DNA of 64,000 nucleotides from Flagellimonas sp. HMM57 (lineage in GTDB: Bacteria > Bacteroidota > Bacteroidia > Flavobacteriales > Flavobacteriaceae): NCBI RefSeq assembly GCF_021390175.1, contig NZ_CP090004.1, forward strand, positions 3,091,001 through 3,155,000, written 5' to 3'. Positions 17,050 through 24,048 of the stretch are shown piece after piece. The notes below the pieces were generated by a model. That model saw only the letters and a list, made by a program, of their open reading frames with translations. It was not told where the DNA came from and did not search any database. The position numbers were made by a program, and so were the translations under genes. Positions within the stretch are counted from its first letter, which is position 1. Every line of letters starts with the position of its first letter.

Positions 17050-17439
17050 AGTTCAAATAAACGATATTTAAGGGCTTCCAATTTTGAAGAATCAGACTTA
17101 AAAAATACTGCATTGATAAATACAGACTTAAGAGAAACAAAATGGAAAAGGAGTAGTTTGAAAGGAGCGGTATTGTGGGGAGAGAATCTGCATCATGCTG
17201 ATTTTACAGATATTTGGTCACTGGATAGTGTAAAAGTAGATAGGTATGATTGGTTGACTTACATTAAGGACAGCCTAAATTTAAAGGGGGCTAATGATAT
17301 TTTCAAACAATATAGAATGGACAGTATTTTGTATTTTGAAGATTCAATTGTTAAGGTCCATATTATAATTAGAAAAACACCTTATAGCACAAGAGAATTA
17401 CCAACTTTTGAGTTAGGAAGAAGAATCGCCATCGATTAA
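17050..17439 (+). pseudogene. Pentapeptide-repeat protein, 5' truncated at the array motif
   Basis: The frame is open from 17050, inside motif copy 17048, with no ATG. Read from the motif it gives pentapeptide-type repeats (LRASNF EESDLKNTALI NTDLRE TKWKR SSLKGA). A TTG at 17113 could start a 108-residue product, but this would cut the repeats. The repeat region is followed by a 60-residue unassigned tail. The coding sense runs right up to the motif, suggesting that the gene's 5' part was lost by recombination there. Confidence 0.55.
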
Positions 17440-18070
17440 TAATTATGAAAATTACTTGATATGACATCTCTAAATATAATAGCCGACCAGTTCGACCAGT
17501 TTCGTTATGTATCCTCTCCGCAATTCACACGGCGGCATACGTGCTTTATCGACCAATAGCCTGATGTGCGACCGCATCCATTAGTCCCAAATTTTGGTCT
17601 TTAGAGTATTTTTTGTGAGGCCGTGCCAAACCCTTGTGCAATAATTCTTTAGATAAATCCAGCCCATCACCACGTTTATTCACTTATCAACAATAGATTA
17701 AATCAATGCTAAATTTTGTATTTATATCATTCTTTTCGAGAATAGCTGTTTAGTATTAATCTATTGAGTATTAATTTTTTATAAATGAACAGGCGTTAAC
17801 GTAATAAAAATCAGATTCTAAAAACATGATATTTGTAATTTTTTTCTTATTAGATTATTAATACTTTTCCATCAATCAAACATTCATGTATAATCTAACA
17901 ATCCAATATGAAAAATCATCGTTTTTAGAGTTCCTTTTATTACATATATACAATATGTAATATAGATTATAATGACCAGCTCTTTTCCCAGTATCCTTTA
18001 TTGTGAATTTCTGAGAATTCCAATAAGGCGTTTATTGTTTTCATTTTACATCTAATTATTTCAAACAAAT
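17440..18070. other. AT-rich intergenic region between the array and the RHS locus
   Basis: About 630 bp without a supported gene. The first third is of mixed base composition (around 17500-17600) and could be a decayed gene end; the rest is very AT-rich with several short inverted stretches. The promoter of the RHS-type gene is expected here, but I cannot point to it. Confidence 0.5.
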
Positions 18071-18748
18071 ATGACCATGAACAAAAATAAGTTTCTACTT
18101 CAATTAGTAGTTACATGTTCAATTTTGATATCCAAAACCTATGGGCAAAGGATTACCGGTAACGAAAAAATTGATCATGATATTCCAGGGGAACTGACAG
18201 AATTCCAGGACTTCAATGACTTTGTAGATTTGAGTACGGGAAAAATTCACCCTACAATCGGACTTTTCAGTCTCGAAGGAATCAATTTAAAGCACGATAT
18301 ATCACTTACCTATAACAGTGCCAGTAATCGAGTAGATGCCATAAATGGTGAACTGGGAATGGGGTGGACCTTGAATGTCGGAGGTTACATTACCAGGAAA
18401 GTTAGGGGTGTCCCTGATGAATCAACGGTTTTCACCTCTATACCAAGTTCTGCTGATGAAACGGAATGTTTGAATTATAGAGAAGATGGTCAGATACAAG
18501 CTGAACAGTGTTTTTTTAACAAGGGGTATTTTGATATGGGAGTCCAAGGAAAAGCGCATCGAAAAGGATATTTGGATTACCATGTAAAGAATTGCGTTGG
18601 ATCAATATGCGATCTGACTTTTTTGTATGGTGATCGTGATGAAAGTTATACCTATGGGGAATTGATTGATGACTTCTTCTGTAAGCCTATTATTAGTCAA
18701 ACATACCCAAGAAGTGGTACTATTGGTGGGTCAGAGTGGTGGTCATAG
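18071..18748 (+). CDS. N-terminal part of an RHS/YD-repeat secreted protein, truncated
   Basis: 225 residues with a signal peptide (FLLQLVVTCSILISKTYGQ) and the typical opening of Bacteroidota RHS/YD-repeat proteins: DLSTGKIHPTIGLFSLEG, then SLTYNSASNRVDAINGELGMGWTLNVGG. In such proteins, usually well over 1000 residues, this is the start of the beta-sandwich/YD barrel. Here the frame ends at TIGGSEWWS, and a C-terminal-like part follows in another frame at 18736. The central YD repeats are absent, so a large deletion with a frame change is likely. Full-length relatives are polymorphic toxins or surface proteins; this copy is probably inactive. Confidence 0.7.
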   Translation: MTMNKNKFLLQLVVTCSILISKTYGQRITGNEKIDHDIPGELTEFQDFNDFVDLSTGKIHPTIGLFSLEGINLKHDISLTYNSASNRVDAINGELGMGWTLNVGGYITRKVRGVPDESTVFTSIPSSADETECLNYREDGQIQAEQCFFNKGYFDMGVQGKAHRKGYLDYHVKNCVGSICDLTFLYGDRDESYTYGELIDDFFCKPIISQTYPRSGTIGGSEWWS

Positions 18749-19425
18749 GGAATTTTTGGAAACGTTTGAAAAGAGGTGTCAAGCGAGTGACACAGGGCAA
18801 GCAGTGTAGCTGTGATGCCATTGAATCAGTAGCGGATGCTTTTGAAAGGCCTGACTTTTTACCAAGACAAGGAAAAGGAAAGCGTAAACGTTCTAAAAGT
18901 TCTGGAAGTACCGTAAAGAGAGAAAGAAAAGCTAGGGCTGGCAACACCTCTGGCATAGCTGCAATAGATTTGCCGCATGGTTTTGCAACACCTAATTTGG
19001 GCAACATCCTTTTTCCAAGACCTTCAATTCCTATGTTTCAAGGAAGAGAAATCGCTACGAGACTTACAGTGCCAACCCGTATCAACTTCTCGGGCAACGA
19101 TGGCACGGTCTTGGATAGAAACGATAATGTGAACAACAGGACGTTGAACGCCATCGTAAAGACCTTACAGGACTATCCACAATTAAAGATGTTCATGTAC
19201 GTGAACTTCCTGACGGATATAAAGGCAAAGGGCAGTTTTGACAAGGACAGGCACAGAGGGCTTGTCTCCAAGAGGGCTGCGGCGATTATCAAGTTCTTCG
19301 AGAACCAGGGAATCGACCCTGAAAGGATAAACTGGGATTTTGACCCGAAAAGGTTCGAGACCAGGAGAAGGCCAGACAATACGATACGTGACGACCAAAA
19401 GTTCGAGTTGAGAAACAACAACTAG
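18736..19425 (+). CDS. C-terminal part of the RHS-type protein with an OmpA-like end
   Basis: The product begins in the basic linker often seen after the RHS core (FWKRLKRGVKRVTQGK, then KGKRKRSKSSGSTVKRERK). The last 120 residues resemble an OmpA-family peptidoglycan-associated domain: INFSGNDGTVLDRN, a helix (LNAIVKTLQDYPQLKMFMYVN) and LVSKRAAAIIKFFENQGIDPERI. The start codon would be GTG; there is no signal peptide, so on its own it could not reach the envelope. It is most likely the tail left by the deletion that removed the YD repeats. The stop lies 2 bp before the next gene. Confidence 0.55.
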   Translation: MVVIGNFWKRLKRGVKRVTQGKQCSCDAIESVADAFERPDFLPRQGKGKRKRSKSSGSTVKRERKARAGNTSGIAAIDLPHGFATPNLGNILFPRPSIPMFQGREIATRLTVPTRINFSGNDGTVLDRNDNVNNRTLNAIVKTLQDYPQLKMFMYVNFLTDIKAKGSFDKDRHRGLVSKRAAAIIKFFENQGIDPERINWDFDPKRFETRRRPDNTIRDDQKFELRNNN

Positions 19426-19427
19426 GT

Positions 19428-19982
19428 ATGAGGAACATAGTATGTTTGATATTGCTCTTTGTCTTCGGCAAAGTTCTATCGCAGGAGGTTGTCATAGAAA
19501 ATGACAGCCTGCTCCTGTGGCAGGCGGACAGATCTTTGACATGGAAAGATTTTAAGGGCAAGCAATTGAACTACCACGGTAATGTATTGGCAGAAATTTT
19601 TGGTGAGATCAAAACGATTGGCACTAAATGGTCGGCAAACAATACCCCAATATTTACAGTTGGCGTTTTCATGGATAAATGCAGTTCTTGGACAATAACC
19701 GATGATCTAGAATCATTGGAGCATGAACAAATCCATTTTCACATTTTTGAGCTATCAGCAAGAAGAATACGGAAAAAGTTTGCGGAATTGAGCAAAAATG
19801 GAGTGTCCGATGTAACGGTTTATCAAGAGATTTTTGGAGAAAATCTACAGATGAACAAACAGCTCCATAAAGAATATGATATTGATGTCGTCACTGACCA
19901 AAAGAAACAATTGGAGTGGAAAGTCAAAGTATTAAAAGAGCTTGAAGAACTGAGGGAGTACGAGTACATACCCGAGGAATAG
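19428..19982 (+). CDS. Secreted DUF922-like putative zinc peptidase
   Basis: 184 residues with signal peptide (IVCLILLFVFGKVLSQ). The mature part starts with LWQADRSLTWKDFKG, and the motif EHEQIHFHIFE supplies an HExxH zinc site followed by ELSARR, as in DUF922 secreted peptidase-like proteins of flavobacteria. It is 2 bp behind the RHS/OmpA-like gene, so the two are co-transcribed. It may process, or be the cognate partner of, the original RHS toxin. A terminator follows the stop. Confidence 0.65.
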   Translation: MRNIVCLILLFVFGKVLSQEVVIENDSLLLWQADRSLTWKDFKGKQLNYHGNVLAEIFGEIKTIGTKWSANNTPIFTVGVFMDKCSSWTITDDLESLEHEQIHFHIFELSARRIRKKFAELSKNGVSDVTVYQEIFGENLQMNKQLHKEYDIDVVTDQKKQLEWKVKVLKELEELREYEYIPEE

Positions 19983-19991
19983 AACAGAGAG

Positions 19992-20015
19992 CCGCCCCAA
20001 GTTGGGCGGTTTTTT
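19992..20015 (+). terminator. Rho-independent terminator
   Basis: CCGCCC (19992-19997) pairs with GGGCGG (20004-20009) around CAAGTT and is followed by six T. It closes the RHS/DUF922 transcript. Confidence 0.85.
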
Positions 20016-20110
20016 ATGCCTTAGTATAGGCCTTTTTGGTCTTTATGGCAGAAGAAACGCCTCGGTGCTAAAAAATAACGATATGGGATAAAGAAAAACT
20101 GAAATAGTAC

Positions 20111-20623
20111 CTATGTTTTATACACGCTGTTGTGACCAGTTTTTTTATTTCCTTTCTCTTTTATTTTTTTAATCACTTTTCCTTCCCAACTCTTACCATT
20201 TCTCGATGCAGTATAAAATATTTCGTTTTCTATTATTCTATTAATTTTGACATTTAAAACATCTCCAACACTAAATATATGATTCCTATATTTTCTTTCT
20301 ATTCTTTCCGGGACATAAAAATCTCTATCATTTCGTGACCAATCTATATTCTTTTTTTTCTTAAGATAACTTGGAAGTTTAACACTTGTTATAGTCCTAT
20401 TATATTCACACTCATTTACCCAAACCAGTTTACCTTTTATCGTATAACCTCTAAAATATTCAGTGACAATACTTCCATTGATAATAATCATTTTATCTTC
20501 TTTTTTTCCATAAAAGAAAGTGCCATCACGCATTATTGAACACTTATTGTCATCGGTTTGAGCTGTGACTTTTATAATACCTAGTATTATAATAAATGAT
20601 GTATAGAGTAAAATTTTCTTCAT
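20111..20623 (-). CDS. Secreted small protein, 170 aa, related to the array lipoprotein at 14288
   Basis: The frame is open to 20656, but the ATG at 20623 gives a proper signal peptide (MKKILLYTSFIIILGIIKV, then TAQ). The mature part has the pattern C...GTFFY...VTEYFRG...LVWVNECEY, also found in the product of 14288-14695, followed by a basic extension (KIKEKGNKKTGHNSVYKT). The last codons are formed by an ACAACAGCGTGTATAA-type sequence, the usual end of cassettes of the second type in this element. Function unknown. Confidence 0.65.
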   Translation of the reverse strand: MKKILLYTSFIIILGIIKVTAQTDDNKCSIMRDGTFFYGKKEDKMIIINGSIVTEYFRGYTIKGKLVWVNECEYNRTITSVKLPSYLKKKKNIDWSRNDRDFYVPERIERKYRNHIFSVGDVLNVKINRIIENEIFYTASRNGKSWEGKVIKKIKEKGNKKTGHNSVYKT

Positions 20624-20666
20624 AATTATTGAGTAATCCTCCAAAAATTGTTCCAATTTATAAATT

Positions 20667-20828
20667 GGCTACAACGGTCTCGTATAACTATCAGTTACGG
20701 TTTTATATGCGTTAATTTTAGGTTAGGTTTAGCACTGAGATTAACAATTCCGAGTGGATTCAATTGCACTGAGCGTAGTCGACGCATAGTCAAATCCGCC
20801 GTAATTGCGGTTATACATTGTTAGCCAC
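20667..20828 (-). repeat. Palindromic cassette-boundary element, about 160 bp
   Basis: Between the two minus-strand genes lies a structured element. Its ends can pair: GTATAACTATCAGTTACGG (20682-20700) with CCGTAATTGCGGTTATAC (20799-20816). The inner part contains further partial palindromes (CAATTG/CAATTC). The far end carries GTTAGCCAC (20820-20828), whose inverse GTGGCTAAC lies at 21441-21449 on the other side of the HEPN-like gene. The last five codons of that gene (V-A-N-N-V) are encoded inside the element, as is usual for gene cassettes ending in a recombination site. It recalls repeats seen in other flavobacteria, but this is from memory. Confidence 0.6.
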
Positions 20829-21428
20829 AGATTTTTCATCGATATAACTTATATAAAAACTATGTGATTTTACTTCTTGACCATCATCAAGTTGGGCAAA
20901 AATGTCTTTAATAGAAATAAATACTTTTTCCAAATCAACTAAATTGTAAATTTTTTCGTCTTTATTTTTCTCCAATGTTTCAAAAGTCATTCTTTTCGAT
21001 TTCCAATGAATCAATTTATTTCTTGCAGATATTAACTTAGAAATAAACTCAAACGATTTTTTTGAACGGTCTATTTCAACTCCAGAAATGATTTTTGGAA
21101 TAATAACCCACTTAGACATTGTGTCCAATTTATCTAGATATTTTGAAATATATTTATCACTAGTATTCCTCGCTCCAAAATCGTAAATATAACTTTCCAA
21201 GAACATAGAACAAAAAATAACACTTATAACATAATATGTCCCTGTTTCATCTCTAAGCGAGCTATGTTTTTCGTGGAAGTATAAGTTTAAGTCATCACTT
21301 ATTTCATTTTCAATTTTTTCAAGTTCTTTTCTACATTTTGAGTAAGCTAAATAGTTATCGACACTAATTTTCAAGTAAGATTGACTCAAGTTAGCAATTC
21401 GCGCATATGACTCATCAGTTTTATTCAT
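20811..21428 (-). CDS. HEPN-like protein with an RNxxxH motif (cassette gene)
   Basis: 205 residues, helical and charged. R136-N137-KLI-H141 (SARNKLIHWKS) matches the HEPN RNxxxH signature, and the surrounding helices (VISVIFCSMFLESYIYDF before, DLEKVFISIKDIFAQL after) fit that fold. I use the ATG at 21428; a TTG three codons upstream is in frame. The gene is flanked by the 9-bp inverted pair GTTAGCCAC/GTGGCTAAC and ends within the palindromic element, so it is a discrete cassette. It has no adjacent antitoxin such as an MNT-type nucleotidyltransferase. Role: probably RNase-type toxin or defence protein, inferred. Confidence 0.65.
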   Translation of the reverse strand: MNKTDESYARIANLSQSYLKISVDNYLAYSKCRKELEKIENEISDDLNLYFHEKHSSLRDETGTYYVISVIFCSMFLESYIYDFGARNTSDKYISKYLDKLDTMSKWVIIPKIISGVEIDRSKKSFEFISKLISARNKLIHWKSKRMTFETLEKNKDEKIYNLVDLEKVFISIKDIFAQLDDGQEVKSHSFYISYIDEKSVANNV

Positions 21429-21671
21429 TGTGTTCAATTTGTGGCTAACAATTGGATATAATCATTAACTAATATAGGGATGTATAGTTAATGATCATAT
21501 TCAATTTATATGACTTATTGACCACGATTTTTAGGGTCTCATAAATGTGAACAGGTCTATTGCGGCGGCGTGTCGAAGGGAATAGCTGTTCTTTTCCTTA
21601 GGCCTCATCCTTTATCTTCCTTTTACAACTGTTTTCCAATAAGATTTCTTTGAATTTGGGCTTCGAAATTA

Positions 21672-21812
21672 TTACTCATCGTTTTTGTAAGAGAAATATA
21701 TGGTTCGAATTATTATCACCAACAGGATTATTCCACATGCCCAAATGGCAAGCATCTCTATTAAATCTGTGATATCACTACTCTCAGGTGGCTTTGTTGA
21801 ATTTTGAATCAT
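21672..21812 (-). CDS. Very small membrane protein, 46 aa
   Basis: An ATG at 21812 opens a 46-codon frame beginning MIQNSTKPPESSD, with one transmembrane helix (LAIWACGIILLVIIIRTIYF) and a short polar tail KNDE. It starts 3 bp after the stop of another small membrane protein (21816-22004), so the two look like a mini-operon. Function unknown; the short length keeps confidence moderate. Confidence 0.5.
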   Translation of the reverse strand: MIQNSTKPPESSDITDLIEMLAIWACGIILLVIIIRTIYFSYKNDE

Positions 21813-21815
21813 CGC

Positions 21816-22004
21816 TTATTTAGATTTCAATAATGAAAGAACGTATTTAATATTTGCTCCAATCAATGCCCCTGGCATAATTGCATGAATGAGACCTTGG
21901 TTAAGACAGAAAGAAGCACTAAGTATTATTATGCCTAGAAGAAATAAGGTTACTGAATGCGTGACCTTATAGAAAAAGTCCGGTGTTGGTTCTTTTGAAT
22001 TCAT
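21816..22004 (-). CDS. Small membrane protein, 62 aa
   Basis: About two transmembrane helices (15-34 and 38-57; HSVTLFLLGIIILSASFCL and GLIHAIMPGALIGANIKYVL) after a polar start MNSKEPTPDFFY. It precedes the 46-residue membrane protein by 3 bp. Not recognised; membrane-toxin or immunity-type peptides have this size, but nothing in the sequence decides. Confidence 0.5.
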   Translation of the reverse strand: MNSKEPTPDFFYKVTHSVTLFLLGIIILSASFCLNQGLIHAIMPGALIGANIKYVLSLLKSK

Positions 22005-22683
22005 GTTATCGTTTGATTAGGTATCATTTTAATCGTGCAGGGTTTTGTACAAGAACGAACGCCAACAGTCCTATGATCTTAAAATAACGACGGAGGTTTT
22101 AATAACAGCCTCCGTCGTTAATACTAACTACTAACTCAAAGAATATTTCAATTCTCATTCGTTGGTTAAAAATCAATCCTTTGTAGAAACTATCATACAA
22201 TAAGTGCTGGTATTATTAAAAAATGTGACGTAGGAGGGGAATATTGGGATGTTACAAATTTTTCTTGGGATTATAAGGAAATAAGCAATCCCCATTAATA
22301 TTTTTATATAAATTCTCGTTTCTCTATTACACAAGTTTATTTGGGTCTTTATTGCCGCCAAAAGCACTTTGTTCATTCCCTTAATGACCCAGTGACCATA
22401 TTAGGTGTGAAAAACGACAAAGTCCTTGGGAGGCCCTGTAAATAGGCATTTAAAAATCCACAGATTTCTCTTTTTAACATTTTTCGTTGTTTTCAGAATC
22501 TCTTTGTTTATAGGGCCTGCAAAACAAGTTGGCCAAATATGCAGCTATGTGGTCACTAACCCAATATCAGAGAATCAAAGCTCTATTAAAAATTGTAATC
22601 ATTAGGTTAAATAGGCATCTTTTTAAAGTAGGTTAATTTTTTTCGGAATATGAGGAGAGTTAAAAAGTATTCTCCATTGAGTA
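22005..22683. other. Intergenic region downstream of the terpene operon
   Basis: About 680 bp. It contains a perfect 11-bp inverted repeat, AACGACGGAGG (22086-22096) with CCTCCGTCGTT (22109-22119), which is not followed by a T run on either strand. A weak minus-strand frame of 67 codons (22173-22376, starting MNKVLLAAIKTQINLC) has an ATG and a hydrophobic middle but nothing recognisable. The rest is AT-rich with no visible signal. Confidence 0.45.
22086..22119. repeat. Perfect 11-bp inverted repeat
   Basis: AACGACGGAGG and CCTCCGTCGTT with a 12-nt spacer. It is the most GC-rich short stretch of the neighbourhood. It could be a bidirectional terminator or a protein-binding site; neither is shown by flanking sequence. 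Confidence 0.6.
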
Positions 22684-24045
22684 CTAATATTGCTTTGTTA
22701 TGGGTTTTATAATACGGATATCAGTTTTTGGCCTATAGGCAAGGGTTACTTCGTATTCGATTTCTGTATTGGAAGGAACTTCTATTTCAAAGTTCGATTT
22801 TAGCATATGATACAAAATAACTTGCATCTCCATAAGTGCGAGATTCATTCCAATACACATTCTGGGACCTCTTCCAAATGGTATATAAGCATATTTATGG
22901 GGAAGTTCTTGATCAAAACGATCTGGGTCAAAAACATTCGGATTTTTCCAAAATTTTTTGTGACGATGAATCAATTGTGAAACCATTAGAATTGTATCTC
23001 CTTTCTTAATGGGATAACCGTTCATTTTCTCATTTTTAATCGCTTCCCTCCCTTGCATAAAGGCAGGAGACCATAACCGTAAGCTTTCATTGATTACGTT
23101 ATTGACATATTGAAGCTGATCGACGTGTTCAACTTTAATAGGGCCGCCTTTGGTGACACGATCATATTCTTCGACCACTTTTTTTCTGATAACGTCATCT
23201 TTATATACATTTACTATCAATGAAAACAGGGCTGTTGCAGTAGTTTCATATCCCGCTGACATAAGGGTCACGAACTCATTATAAATCTGTTTTTTGGGGA
23301 TCTCTCCACTTCTTTCGAGGAGGATGAACATGGTCATCAGATCATTTCCCGTAAGGTTTTCTTCCTTTTCTTTGCTTCTTATGACCTCAATTAGAAATTT
23401 TTTGAGTTTCGTAACTGATTTATTGAATTTTCGATTTTTTGCCGTTGGAAACCATAAAGGTGGCTGTATAGGGGATTTGACACGCCCCATTATTGTAACC
23501 ATGCCATTAAAAAGATTTTCTTTAATGATTTTGGCACCACCTTCTACATTCTCTCCCATAAAACATTTCGAGGTGACATCCAGCACAAGATCGCCCATCT
23601 CGGAACGAAGCCATAGCTCGGGCTTTGATGGCCAATCCTTGAACATCTTTTTTGCATGATTATTAATTATTGTAAAATAGGAGCGAACCATTTCTTTATG
23701 AAAATAGGGTTGCATCAAACGGCGCTCTTTCTTCCATTGTTCGCCTTCTAAAGCAAAAAGACCATCACCTATTACTTTTATGATCAGTTTGACAAGAGAA
23801 AACTGTTTATAATTACGATGGTTTGTTTGTAATACATGTTGTATATGGTCTGGATGATTGATTGCTATAAATCTTTTATGCGCTATTCTGAACTGAAAAA
23901 TATCACCATAGGTTTCTGCACATTTTTTCAAAAACCTATCTGGATCTTTGGAGAAAGATTTCATGTTACCAAATAACCAGCTATCGGGCTTGACTTTGGG
24001 AATCTGTTTGGGTGTCATATCATTATAAATTATTAAATTTTTCAC
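22684..24045 (-). CDS. Cytochrome P450 partnered with a terpene synthase
   Basis: 453 residues. All P450 landmarks are visible: C-helix W104-xxx-R108, I-helix AGYETT (264-269), ExxR at E320-R323 (NESLRLW) and the haem loop FGRGPRMCIG with proximal Cys397. There is no membrane anchor, as in bacterial soluble P450s. The gene follows a terpene synthase after 3 bp, so the pair is an operon that would make a cyclic terpene and oxidise it. No dedicated ferredoxin or reductase is encoded in the window, so host redox partners are needed. The location within a tRNA-borne element marks the pathway as horizontally transferred. Confidence 0.95.
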   Translation of the reverse strand: MKNLIIYNDMTPKQIPKVKPDSWLFGNMKSFSKDPDRFLKKCAETYGDIFQFRIAHKRFIAINHPDHIQHVLQTNHRNYKQFSLVKLIIKVIGDGLFALEGEQWKKERRLMQPYFHKEMVRSYFTIINNHAKKMFKDWPSKPELWLRSEMGDLVLDVTSKCFMGENVEGGAKIIKENLFNGMVTIMGRVKSPIQPPLWFPTAKNRKFNKSVTKLKKFLIEVIRSKEKEENLTGNDLMTMFILLERSGEIPKKQIYNEFVTLMSAGYETTATALFSLIVNVYKDDVIRKKVVEEYDRVTKGGPIKVEHVDQLQYVNNVINESLRLWSPAFMQGREAIKNEKMNGYPIKKGDTILMVSQLIHRHKKFWKNPNVFDPDRFDQELPHKYAYIPFGRGPRMCIGMNLALMEMQVILYHMLKSNFEIEVPSNTEIEYEVTLAYRPKTDIRIIKPITKQY

Positions 24046-24048
24046 ATG

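Larger units (their letters stand above)
12948..17065 (+). repeat. Array of small genes separated by an 18-bp motif (AAAGTTCAAATAAACGAT)
   Basis: Eleven copies of one motif separate consecutive short genes, all in the same direction: 12948, 13363, 13588, 14010, 14268, 14738, 15287, 15745, 16054 (one base shorter), 16479 and 17048. The AAAGTTCAAATAAACGAT form is exact at 17048; 14738 has one change and several others one to three. Most copies overlap or directly follow a stop codon and sit just before the next start. The coding sequences between them are unrelated to one another. A further copy lies behind a tyrosine-recombinase remnant at 25613. The regular gene-motif-gene pattern suggests cassettes added at a fixed site. 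A role as leader for translation is also possible. Confidence 0.85.

Noticed and set aside
12948..17065. Regular short repeats as a CRISPR array
   Set aside because: Repeats are only 18 bp, imperfect, and spaced by 200-500 bp of coding sequence; no cas genes.
20667..20828. Classical integron attC site
   Set aside because: The 7-bp ends do not match RYYYAAC/GTTRRRY exactly and no IntI-type integrase is present; kept as a boundary element of unknown type.
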